Below are positions 56,578-64,000 of a stretch of DNA of 64,000 nt, in pieces (positions within the stretch are counted from its first letter, which is position 1; each line of letters opens with the position of its first letter). The position numbers and the translations under genes were made by a program. This stretch comes from Nostoc sp. LEGE 06077. Its GTDB lineage: Bacteria > Cyanobacteriota > Cyanobacteriia > Cyanobacteriales > Nostocaceae. Under the pieces are notes generated by a model. That model was given only the letters and a program-made list of their open reading frames with translations. It searched no databases and was not told the DNA's origin. The stretch lies in the NCBI RefSeq assembly GCF_015207705.1, contig NZ_JADEWI010000039.1, positions 1 through 64,000 on the forward strand, in the 5' to 3' direction.

Positions 56578-56907
56578 TTACAGTCCCAACCAACCTTTTA
56601 AGGATTGCTCTAACAATTTAGCATCAGCATCAGCTAACTTGCCGATTACTTTTACAACCAAGCTTTTATGGACTGTATATAATCCTCTTTTAACTGCTGT
56701 TGCTACATTTAGACCTACTGCTTTCCATTCAGACAACACAAACTCGCCTTCTAATAATGATTCAGTTTTGCTTGTCAAAGGCGTAATAAAAATATCTTGA
56801 GAAATGTGTTGCGTACTGACTACAACAGCAGGTCTAACTTTTGAAGTTGACAAATCTGAGAAGGGATACTGAACTAAAATGATGTCATGTTTATAGTAGT
56901 TGAGCAT
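56578..56907 (-). CDS. MazF/PemK-like toxin
   Basis: 109 residues from the ATG at 56907, overlapping the antitoxin stop by 17 bp; two Met codons upstream (56916 and beyond) are alternatives. DIILVQYPFSDLSTSKVRPAVVV is the MazF RNA-binding/catalytic start, followed by DIFITPLTSK and the closing GKLADADAKLLEQSLKGWLGL. Predicted mRNA interferase. Confidence 0.82.
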   Translation of the reverse strand: MLNYYKHDIILVQYPFSDLSTSKVRPAVVVSTQHISQDIFITPLTSKTESLLEGEFVLSEWKAVGLNVATAVKRGLYTVHKSLVVKVIGKLADADAKLLEQSLKGWLGL

Positions 56908-57088
56908 AGACATCATCCTCATTATTATCCCAAACTGCATCTAGTGATTTTTGACTAGCTTGAAGCCAAAATTCATTTTCATCATCAGGAAGCAACGTCA
57001 CTAGCACTTTTGTTCCTTCTGGTAATTCCGCAGATTCCAGCAGTTCTATCTTTCCTTGTCTCACGGTAGCCCAAAGTGTTTTTAGCAT
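56891..57088 (-). CDS. Antitoxin of the MazF-like pair
   Basis: 65 residues: MLKTLWATVRQGKIELLESA, then ELPEGTKVLVTLLPDDENEF, an AbrB/SpoVT-like or DUF-type small DNA-binding start, with an acidic toxin-binding tail (WDNNEDDVYAQLL). Upstream and overlapping with the toxin gene, the standard toxin-antitoxin order. Confidence 0.78.
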   Translation of the reverse strand: MLKTLWATVRQGKIELLESAELPEGTKVLVTLLPDDENEFWLQASQKSLDAVWDNNEDDVYAQLL

Positions 57089-57156
57089 ATTCTTTTTTCT
57101 AATATAGGGCTTGCTGATTCTATGATGATACAGTCAAGAATCGCCTGTTGGTCATA

Positions 57157-57250
57157 ATGAGCGATCGCACCTCTCCACATTACCAAAGCGATCGCCTGTT
57201 TTTCCAGATGAGTGATCGCACCTCTCCATAGTCCCAAACGCGATCACTCG
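57157..57250. repeat. Two 51-bp HIP1-containing tandem units
   Basis: ATGAG(C/T)GATCGCACCTCTCCA repeated at 57157 and 57208, each followed by an AAAGCGATCG/AACGCGATC element. A related copy with the preceding TTCTATGATGA...GATCGCC element occurs at 58138-58205. Confidence 0.65.
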
Positions 57251-57476
57251 TCTTCAACAGAGTAAAATACACTTTATTTTCAGTATTCGATTCTCCAGCC
57301 TACGAATGCGAATTGCTGTTGGTGAAATAACAGTAAAAGCTCCCAGTAATTCAGAGTGGTGTTGATTAATGGCATTAGCAATAATCTCTATAATTCCAAT
57401 ATACTTATTCCCTTGGGTGTAATACTTATAGTGTTTTATTATTTTTTTATTAGTGTGTAACCTATTTGTTATTTAG
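57251..57476. other. Gene-free spacer between toxin-antitoxin pair and Uma2 gene
   Basis: AT-rich, no frame, no terminator of note. Confidence 0.4.
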
Positions 57477-58052
57477 TTACCAAATCGCTTCTAAATTCAA
57501 CACAAAACCATTCAATACATCTTCCCCTGATAACGTCGCAGGCGAGTTCAACACCTCAACCTCTTGACCTTGCCGATAAATTTCTACTTGCCGGGATTTG
57601 CGATTAATTAACAAACCTAAACGCACACCATTATCTAAATATTCTCTCATCTTTTCTTGAGTTGCTTTCAAGCTATCACTCGGCGAAAGTAACTCAATTA
57701 CAAAATCAGGACAAATAGGAGGGAACTTTTCCTTTTGTTCATCTGTTAAAGTATTCCATCTTTCTAATTTTATCCAAGAAGCATCAGGTGAACGGTCTGC
57801 ACCATTAGGCAATTTAAAACAAGTCGAAGAATCAAAAGCGATACCAGTACTATCAGCATCCGTCCAATTAAATAATTGTTGGTTTAGTCTCCCATTACGG
57901 TTTCCTGTTTCTCCCCCCGTAGGTGGCATAATTATTAATTCTCCATTTGCGCTGCGTTCAAATTTCAAGTCACGGTTTGCTTGACATATCTGAAAAAATT
58001 GCTCATCTGTCAATTCCAACGCTGGTTTCAGATTGATTGTGAAAGCATTCAT
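57477..58052 (-). CDS. Uma2 family (DUF820) putative endonuclease, copy 2
   Basis: 191 residues. PALELTDEQFFQICQANRDL, MPPTGGETGNRNGRLNQQL, SPDASWIKLERW and CPDFVIELLSPSDSLKATQE give the family core (Asp of PDAS, Glu-x-Leu). Different subgroup from the copy at 53463-54065 (low similarity), so not a recent duplicate. Confidence 0.88.
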   Translation of the reverse strand: MNAFTINLKPALELTDEQFFQICQANRDLKFERSANGELIIMPPTGGETGNRNGRLNQQLFNWTDADSTGIAFDSSTCFKLPNGADRSPDASWIKLERWNTLTDEQKEKFPPICPDFVIELLSPSDSLKATQEKMREYLDNGVRLGLLINRKSRQVEIYRQGQEVEVLNSPATLSGEDVLNGFVLNLEAIW

Positions 58053-58267
58053 AGTGATATTCCAGATTGAATATTAAAGCAGCATTTTAACTACCTTACA
58101 TAATAACTATTCTATATTCCCTTACCCCTTGGGTAACAAGCGATCGCACTCTACACAATCCCAAAGTGATCGTTAATTCTATGATGACACTGTAAGAGAT
58201 CGCCTTACAGAAACCTTCAAAAATAAACCAATCTCATGTTGTGGCAACTAATATGTATTTAGCTAAC

Positions 58268-60022
58268 TTATTTAATATTATCTAATACCACATTTTCTAA
58301 TATGTATGTAACAAAATCTTTTTGCTTGATGCCAATATTAATCGGTAGAGCTTTAGATTTGACATAATTATTAGTTAACTGGATTAACTCAGCCAAAGTG
58401 TTACTGATAAATTCATTAGAAAAATCCATGTCTTTAAGTACCTCTACATCTTTAGGTTTGTAGTCACTTTTCTGAAGTGTTTTTACTACTAATAACATCC
58501 CTAAGTGAAACATTAATATCCGAATCGGTGAAGCATGGTTCCACTGCTCATTAATCACTATATTACTTACTTTATTAGATATAAAACTACGAATAGAACT
58601 TTCCAAATTTTTCATAGTTTTCGCACAGAATAGGTATACTTCAAGACTAATCTTTTGGCTAAAAACTCGTTTGTAATCGTTGTCTTTTTTAAGAATTGAT
58701 GATGGTCTTGAACGTGCAATATCTGGTTCATGGAAAACTATTGCTATAACCGACTGAGCTAAGTATGGAATACTAATTATTCTATCAAGTTGTTTACCTG
58801 TGTTCTTGTAATAATTTTTTCGACGGTCATAAAACCATTCTTGATTTAGAAAGAAATTTTCTATATCTAATTGTATTGGATCTGTAGCTTTCAAAGATGC
58901 TGGTGGAATAGGAGTTTGAAAATTTGTTGCTTTGATAACACGGTCTCTGGTTTCCGGGTCATTTGTAACAACTATTTTTATTAAAATAGCTCTTTCTTCA
59001 TCTAACTCATTTTTATCATTTTTTCTATTTTTTATATAATGATATATTGTGTTAGTTGTCTGTAACCCATTTACGACTTGTACATCATCAAGGCTAATAG
59101 TTTTACCAGCAACGCTTGCTTTTGATGATAAAATAGTAATTCCATTATTAAGCCACCAAAAATCCATTTTATCCTTTGATTCTAAGGTGGATTTTATATC
59201 TTTATTAACTTCTACATTACTACCTTGGTAATCTCGAACATTAAAAGCAAATATGTATGAGCGTAACTCATCATTATCATAAGTAACAAAATTATAATAA
59301 TCTTTTAAAGAGGCTAATAGAACGTAATTATCCTCACCTCTCGAAATAACATTTTCAGTAAATTTTAGTTGTAAAGTATAGCTTTTTTCGAGCCGAGAAG
59401 AATCAATTAATTCTCTTGCACCAACAAAACTGACGTTAACTCTAGCTCCAGAAAAATATCTTAAAGTATTGTCTTTTAAAACTTCGGATAAATTGTATAT
59501 TTTTTTATTTATACTTGATACGTCACCTTTACTTGCATAAACATACGTTATCTCAATAGAAGGATGCTGTGATGCAAGATTTAGATAAAGATCTCGAAAA
59601 AAGGATACCTTGTTAATCAAATCTGAATTATAATATTTCTGAATTTGCTCTATATTCTTTTCCAGATCGAAAATATTCATTATAGTTGAAAGCCACTTTT
59701 CAATAGCTTTCTCAGAAAAAGAATCAGATCTTTTCGATTGAATTAGAAATAATTGTATACAAGGACTTTTCTTGAAATTCTCTAACTCTGCATCCTCACT
59801 AACAAACTCATTATTAATAAAAATAAAAAAGCCATCGATTCCGCCATCGTCACCTCCTCCTATTTTTCCATAACTCAACTCATCATATGAAAGGTCATAT
59901 TTTTTTAATATTTGTTCAAAAGTAAAAATCTCAAAGAATTCATCATTTGGTAATTTATTGCCAGTTGTATTTGTTTTTTGGTTAATAATATTATCAAGAA
60001 CAATGCTATCGTTACCAGCCAT
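58268..60022 (-). CDS. AIPR family protein (abortive phage resistance)
   Basis: 584 residues. The AIPR core is clear: DFWWLNNGITILSSKA and VQVVNGLQTTNTIYHYI, then TNFQTPIPPASLKATDPIQ. The N-terminal part (IGGGDDGGIDGFFIFIN, then FLIQSKRSDSF) has a PD-(D/E)XK-like D...QxK pattern. AIPR proteins occur in defence islands and were linked to abortive infection. TAGGAAAG lies before the ATG. It is AT-rich compared with chlH, fitting horizontal origin. Monocistronic. Confidence 0.85.
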   Translation of the reverse strand: MAGNDSIVLDNIINQKTNTTGNKLPNDEFFEIFTFEQILKKYDLSYDELSYGKIGGGDDGGIDGFFIFINNEFVSEDAELENFKKSPCIQLFLIQSKRSDSFSEKAIEKWLSTIMNIFDLEKNIEQIQKYYNSDLINKVSFFRDLYLNLASQHPSIEITYVYASKGDVSSINKKIYNLSEVLKDNTLRYFSGARVNVSFVGARELIDSSRLEKSYTLQLKFTENVISRGEDNYVLLASLKDYYNFVTYDNDELRSYIFAFNVRDYQGSNVEVNKDIKSTLESKDKMDFWWLNNGITILSSKASVAGKTISLDDVQVVNGLQTTNTIYHYIKNRKNDKNELDEERAILIKIVVTNDPETRDRVIKATNFQTPIPPASLKATDPIQLDIENFFLNQEWFYDRRKNYYKNTGKQLDRIISIPYLAQSVIAIVFHEPDIARSRPSSILKKDNDYKRVFSQKISLEVYLFCAKTMKNLESSIRSFISNKVSNIVINEQWNHASPIRILMFHLGMLLVVKTLQKSDYKPKDVEVLKDMDFSNEFISNTLAELIQLTNNYVKSKALPINIGIKQKDFVTYILENVVLDNIK

Positions 60023-60191
60023 ATATCTTTCCTAAGTGAATTACAAATAGTTTCTATTGTAAAAATCATTAAACTAAGTGTGTTAGTTGTGACTATTATC
60101 ACGATAACAGTAGAAAAGGTTGTGATATAAATCACAAGAGTTACAATCGCTCAGTAGTTAATTTTTATTCTATTCTTATAGAAATAGATAA

Positions 60192-60229
60192 AAAATGTAG
60201 AGATGTTAGATCTAACATCTCTACATTTT
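60192..60229. terminator. 38-bp perfect palindrome, bidirectional terminator of chlH/AIPR region
   Basis: The arm AAAATGTAGAGATGTTAGA (60192-60210) is exactly complementary to 60211-60229, centred on AGATCT, with A/T tracts outside. It lies just after the chlH stop and upstream of the AIPR gene. Confidence 0.8.
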
Positions 60230-60256
60230 CATTTTTAGCTTTCAAACGATTATAAG

Positions 60257-63200
60257 CTACTCAATCCCTTCAATTCGGTCTTCAACTTCTTGGTACAACT
60301 CGCGGAGGCGATCTAAATTCTCCTCGCTAGTTTCCCAATAACCGCGACCATTTACTTCTAACAAGGTAGATACCATCTTGCGGAAAGAATGGGGGTTGAG
60401 GTTCATCAAACGTTTCTGCATTTCTTCATCTTTAATGAAGGTTTCGTTGGTGTCCTCATAAATCCAGTTGTCAACTGCGCCGGCTGTTGCACTCCAACCC
60501 ATTGTATTTACCAATCGCTTGGAAAGTTCGCGGACACCTTCGTAACCGTGAGACAGCATACCTTCATACCACTTGGGATTTAACAATTTGGTACGGGCAT
60601 CTAAGCGCACGGTTTCGGATAATGTGCGGACTTGGGCGTTGGCTGTGGTGGTGTCTGCAATGTAGGATGACGGTTTTTTACCATCACCACGCAGACTTGC
60701 TACTAGCTTAGTGGGGTCTGAGTCGAAGTAGTGGGAAACGTCGGTCAAACTAATCTCGGAGGAATCCAGGTTTTGGAAAGTTGCATCAGCAGTTTTTAAG
60801 GTGCTTTCAAAAATCTGCCGGGATTCGTCCATGATTCCGGGGTTATCGGAATTGAAGGAGAAGGATTTGCGCTTGAGGTACATTTCTTGTAACTCAGCTT
60901 CGCTGTCCCAAGTGCTGTTTTCTACTGCCAAGTTGATGTTTGACGAGTAGGAACCAGAAGCGTTGGAGAACACGCGGGTAGCTGCTTGTCTGAGGTTAAT
61001 TCCCATTTCCTCAGCTTGCTGCATGGCGTGTTTGCGGACGAAGTTCATTTCCAACGGTTCATCCGCTTCCGCCGCCATTTTCACCCCTTGGTCTAGCAGA
61101 TTCATCTGGTTAATGAACAAGTCACGGAATACGCCAGAACAGTTAATTACTACGTCAATTCTGGGTCGTCCCAATTCCTCTAGAGGGATTAACTCTAACT
61201 TGTTCACCCGTCCCAAGGAATCGGGAACCGGACGAACACCCACCATCCACATGATTTGTGCCAGGGATTCGCCATAGGTTTTGATGTTATCGGTTCCCCA
61301 AAGAACACAGGCAATGGTTTCTGGCCAATTACCGTTGTTTTCGGCTTTATTCCGCGCCAATAGTCTATCTACGACGATTTTGGCTGATTGCACAGCCGCC
61401 GCCGTGGGGATTGATTGGGGGTCGAGGGCGTGGATATTCTTCCCTGTGGGCAATACATCTGGGTTACGGATGGGGTCGCCACCAGGGCCGGGTAAGATGT
61501 ACTCGCCTTCTAAACCTTTGAGTAATGCACCGAGTTCGTTGTCTGCACAAACTTGTTGTAAGCAGAATTCTAAATACTCGAACAGGGGTTTCAAGGCTGA
61601 GGTGTCAACTTTGGGATAACCAGCTTTGTGTAGTGCTTCTACCCAAGGTTCCTTTTTGCCCATGTTGAAGAAATTCAACTTGGAAACGAGGGAAACTCTT
61701 CCTTCAGCGTCGGTTTGTTCTTGTATTAATGCACCAACAGCGGCGCGAGTTGCTAGGGTGATTTCTTGTAGTAGTTGGACATCTTCTAAGATACCGCGAT
61801 CGCTATTTTGGTAAATCTCGTCAATGTCGCGCCCTAAACTATTGGCAATAATCCGAGGTAAGCTGACAATTTCTTCTTCTTGACGGTCTAAGCTGGCAAT
61901 ATTTACCAGGGTAGCAATGGCTTCCTCCGCAGTTGGGGGCTTACCAATGACGTGCAAACCACAAGGTAACAACCGTGATTCGATTTCCATTAGCTTGCGG
62001 TAAACGCTGCCGACAATATTATCCCGTTCTTCGGGAGTCATATCTTTGGCATCGGTTTCGGGCAAGTTAATATCTTTATCCAAGTTAACGATGCGGCATT
62101 TATCCATGATCGTGTTGACGATGGGGATACCGCGACCACTATCTTTTAAGGTTTGGTAAGAAGCAATTAACTCGCTGAGTTCTTTCAAACCTTTGTACAA
62201 ACCAGCGTTTTCTGCGGGTGGGGTCAGGTAAGAAATCGTCTCGGCGTAACTGCGGCGTTTAGCAATTGTCGCCTCACTGGGGTTGTTAGCAGCGTAATAG
62301 TAGAGGTTGGGAATATTGCCAATCAAGTTATCGGGGTAACATTCACCCGACATCCCCATTTGCTTACCAGGCATGAATTCCAAGGAACCATGTGTACCAA
62401 AGTGCAGTACCGCATCCGCGCCCCAAACTCTTTCCAGGTAGGTGTAGTAAGCCGCAAAACCGTGGTGAGGGCTGGCGGAACGGGAGAACAACAACCGCAT
62501 CGGGTCGCCTTCATAACCGAAGGTAGGCTGAACACCGATAAAGACGTTACCAAATTGCTTACCATAAATCAGCAAGTTTTGTCCGTCGCTATTGAGGTTT
62601 CCTGGTGGCGGCCCCCAGTTTTCTTCTAAGCGTTGGGAATAAGGTGTCAGTGCTTCATATTCTGGTACTGACATTTTGTAAGCAATGTTCAGTTCCGGGC
62701 TGGCGTACTGTGCCTGTGCGTCGTGAATCACTTCCTGCATCAAAGCTTCAGCCGATTCTGGTAACTCTGGCAAGTCGTAGCCGTTGTTTCGCAGCGCCTT
62801 CATCACTTCGTAAATTGAGCCAAATACGTCTAAGTAAGCGGCTGTACCGACGTTGCCTTTGTCGGGAGGGAAACTGAAAACGGTGATCGCAACTTTTTTA
62901 TCTAGTTTGGGTTTGCGACGGAGATTCGCCCATTTTAAGGCACGTTGGGCTACAGCTTCGATGCGATCGCGCAGAGCGATCGCTTTTCCGGTCGCCCCAT
63001 CTCTACCCGACAAGATAATTGGTTCAATCGCCCCATCGAGTTCAGGAATGGCAATTTGTAAAGCTACTTGAATGGGATGTAAGCCTAAATCGCTATCTAA
63101 CCATTCTTCCGTAGTTTGGAATACTAAGGGCAACGCCACCATGTAAGGGCGATTTAAGCGTTTGAGTGAGTCAATTGCTTTGGGATGGTCTTGTCTAGCT

Positions 63201-64000
63201 GGGCCGCCAACTAACGCAAAACCAGTTAAGGAGATGACTGCATCAACTAGTGCTGTGTTGGTGGTTGGTTCGTAGAAATAAGCATCCACAGGCTTGGAGA
63301 AATCCAAACCACCAGCAAACACAGGTACTACCCGTGCGCCGAGGGATTCTAATTCCTGTACCATCGCCACGTAATGGGCATCATCGCCTGTAACTAGGTG
63401 AGTGCGTTGTAATACTAAGCCTACACAAGGTGCCAGGGGATCTTTGAGATCACTAGAAATATCCTTACGGGCGGTATACCAGTTGAGATATTCTCGGACA
63501 TCCTCATACATGGTGGTTGCTAAAGGATGCCAAATACCCATATCAGGGTAGACAACTGGTGGTTCATATTCCAGAGACGCAGAACCTTCTTTGTCTAAGC
63601 CTTTTAATACATACTTGTCAGCCAGCATCAGCAAGAAGTTCTCTAGGTTTTCTGGAGAACCACCTAACCAATACTGAAAACTCAACATAAAATTGCGTGC
63701 GTCCTGTGCCTTTTCCATAGGCAAGAACTTCAGTACTTGGGGCAATGTCCGCAAAAGCTTCAGCATTCCATCTTGGAATCCTGCACCGGATTTTTCTTTG
63801 CGTTTCCGCATGAATTGTGCGATCGCACTCTTCGATTGACCCAACTGCGCCAAGGAAAAACTGCCCATTTTATTTAGGCGCATTACCTCTGGCATTGAGG
63901 GGAAAACAACGGCAACGTCTAAATTATCGCGGTACGGTTCTACGGCGGTTACTACTTTTTGTGCTAAGTCTTCGATAAAAATCAGAGAGGCAATAAAAAT
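60257..64000 (-). CDS. chlH: Magnesium chelatase subunit H (5' end outside window)
   Basis: The reading frame is open to the window edge: beyond the Met at 63895, 35 more codons read ...[27 protein letters not shown], matching ChlH, so the gene starts right of 64000. 1247 residues are present of roughly 1330. Signatures include [74 protein letters not shown] and the C-terminal [18 protein letters not shown]. It binds protoporphyrin IX for Mg insertion, with ChlI and ChlD, at the branch to chlorophyll. Confidence 0.96.
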   Translation of the reverse strand: MFIASLIFIEDLAQKVVTAVEPYRDNLDVAVVFPSMPEVMRLNKMGSFSLAQLGQSKSAIAQFMRKRKEKSGAGFQDGMLKLLRTLPQVLKFLPMEKAQDARNFMLSFQYWLGGSPENLENFLLMLADKYVLKGLDKEGSASLEYEPPVVYPDMGIWHPLATTMYEDVREYLNWYTARKDISSDLKDPLAPCVGLVLQRTHLVTGDDAHYVAMVQELESLGARVVPVFAGGLDFSKPVDAYFYEPTTNTALVDAVISLTGFALVGGPARQDHPKAIDSLKRLNRPYMVALPLVFQTTEEWLDSDLGLHPIQVALQIAIPELDGAIEPIILSGRDGATGKAIALRDRIEAVAQRALKWANLRRKPKLDKKVAITVFSFPPDKGNVGTAAYLDVFGSIYEVMKALRNNGYDLPELPESAEALMQEVIHDAQAQYASPELNIAYKMSVPEYEALTPYSQRLEENWGPPPGNLNSDGQNLLIYGKQFGNVFIGVQPTFGYEGDPMRLLFSRSASPHHGFAAYYTYLERVWGADAVLHFGTHGSLEFMPGKQMGMSGECYPDNLIGNIPNLYYYAANNPSEATIAKRRSYAETISYLTPPAENAGLYKGLKELSELIASYQTLKDSGRGIPIVNTIMDKCRIVNLDKDINLPETDAKDMTPEERDNIVGSVYRKLMEIESRLLPCGLHVIGKPPTAEEAIATLVNIASLDRQEEEIVSLPRIIANSLGRDIDEIYQNSDRGILEDVQLLQEITLATRAAVGALIQEQTDAEGRVSLVSKLNFFNMGKKEPWVEALHKAGYPKVDTSALKPLFEYLEFCLQQVCADNELGALLKGLEGEYILPGPGGDPIRNPDVLPTGKNIHALDPQSIPTAAAVQSAKIVVDRLLARNKAENNGNWPETIACVLWGTDNIKTYGESLAQIMWMVGVRPVPDSLGRVNKLELIPLEELGRPRIDVVINCSGVFRDLFINQMNLLDQGVKMAAEADEPLEMNFVRKHAMQQAEEMGINLRQAATRVFSNASGSYSSNINLAVENSTWDSEAELQEMYLKRKSFSFNSDNPGIMDESRQIFESTLKTADATFQNLDSSEISLTDVSHYFDSDPTKLVASLRGDGKKPSSYIADTTTANAQVRTLSETVRLDARTKLLNPKWYEGMLSHGYEGVRELSKRLVNTMGWSATAGAVDNWIYEDTNETFIKDEEMQKRLMNLNPHSFRKMVSTLLEVNGRGYWETSEENLDRLRELYQEVEDRIEGIE

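Overview
The window comes from a filamentous, Nostoc/Anabaena-type cyanobacterium. The sequence shows photosynthesis genes (psbX, ycf66, chlH), a phylloquinone (men) gene group, a cyAbrB regulator, very frequent HIP1 octamers (GCGATCGC), and heptamer short tandem repeats (STRRs) plus other dispersed repeats typical of Nostocales. Gene order around calA, ctaB, ctaA and coxBAC matches what I remember of the Nostoc sp. PCC 7120 chromosome. No tRNA, rRNA or CRISPR array was recognised.

Layout. 1-0.65 kb: the end of an IS5-type insertion sequence abutting a tyrosine-recombinase (integron-integrase-like) remnant. 0.65-1.65 kb: a small two-gene cassette (GGCT-like enzyme plus membrane protein). 1.8-6.1 kb: ycf19/yggT, psbX, ycf66, two TolB-like lipoproteins and an SdhB-type iron-sulfur protein. 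7.4-10.9 kb: calA (cyAbrB), a CPBP protease, a secreted 11-residue-repeat protein and an L,D-transpeptidase. 11-17.2 kb: a respiratory block with heme A synthesis (ctaA, ctaB) divergent from coxB-coxA-coxC. 18.1-24.3 kb: a minus-strand group of four ATPase or accessory genes (DUF815 ATPase, coiled-coil TerB-C membrane protein, BrxD-like ATPase, Lhr/BrxHI-like helicase), a candidate DNA-processing or defence system. 25.6-28.3 kb: an APH-type kinase followed by a HopA1-family protein, the same pairing as the split dehydratase of class V lanthipeptides and thioamitides, with no standard precursor or cyclase beside it. 28.3-34.4 kb: phylloquinone synthesis (DHNA-CoA hydrolase, menE, menC, menA, menF). 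34.6-46.9 kb: housekeeping and transport (ispH, SGNH hydrolase, two amt genes, UPF0060, purE, nagA, ddl, acyltransferase). 47.3-60 kb: an accessory, conflict-type region (CHAT-STAND-TPR protein with a coupled small partner, DUF427, Rpn nuclease, two Uma2 proteins, prolyl oligopeptidase, MazEF-like pair, AIPR protein). 60.2-64 kb: chlH, running off the right edge.

Two themes stand out. First, compact unlabelled systems: the TerB-C/BrxD/helicase/DUF815 set, the kinase/HopA1 pair, and the small-protein/CHAT-STAND-TPR pair. Second, interspersed repeats have shaped coding sequences: STRRs supply the stop regions of sdhB, ddl and nagA and the start codon of a lipoprotein gene, and repeats lie in frame inside menE and menC. 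All functional calls come from reading motifs in the sequence; no database search was run.
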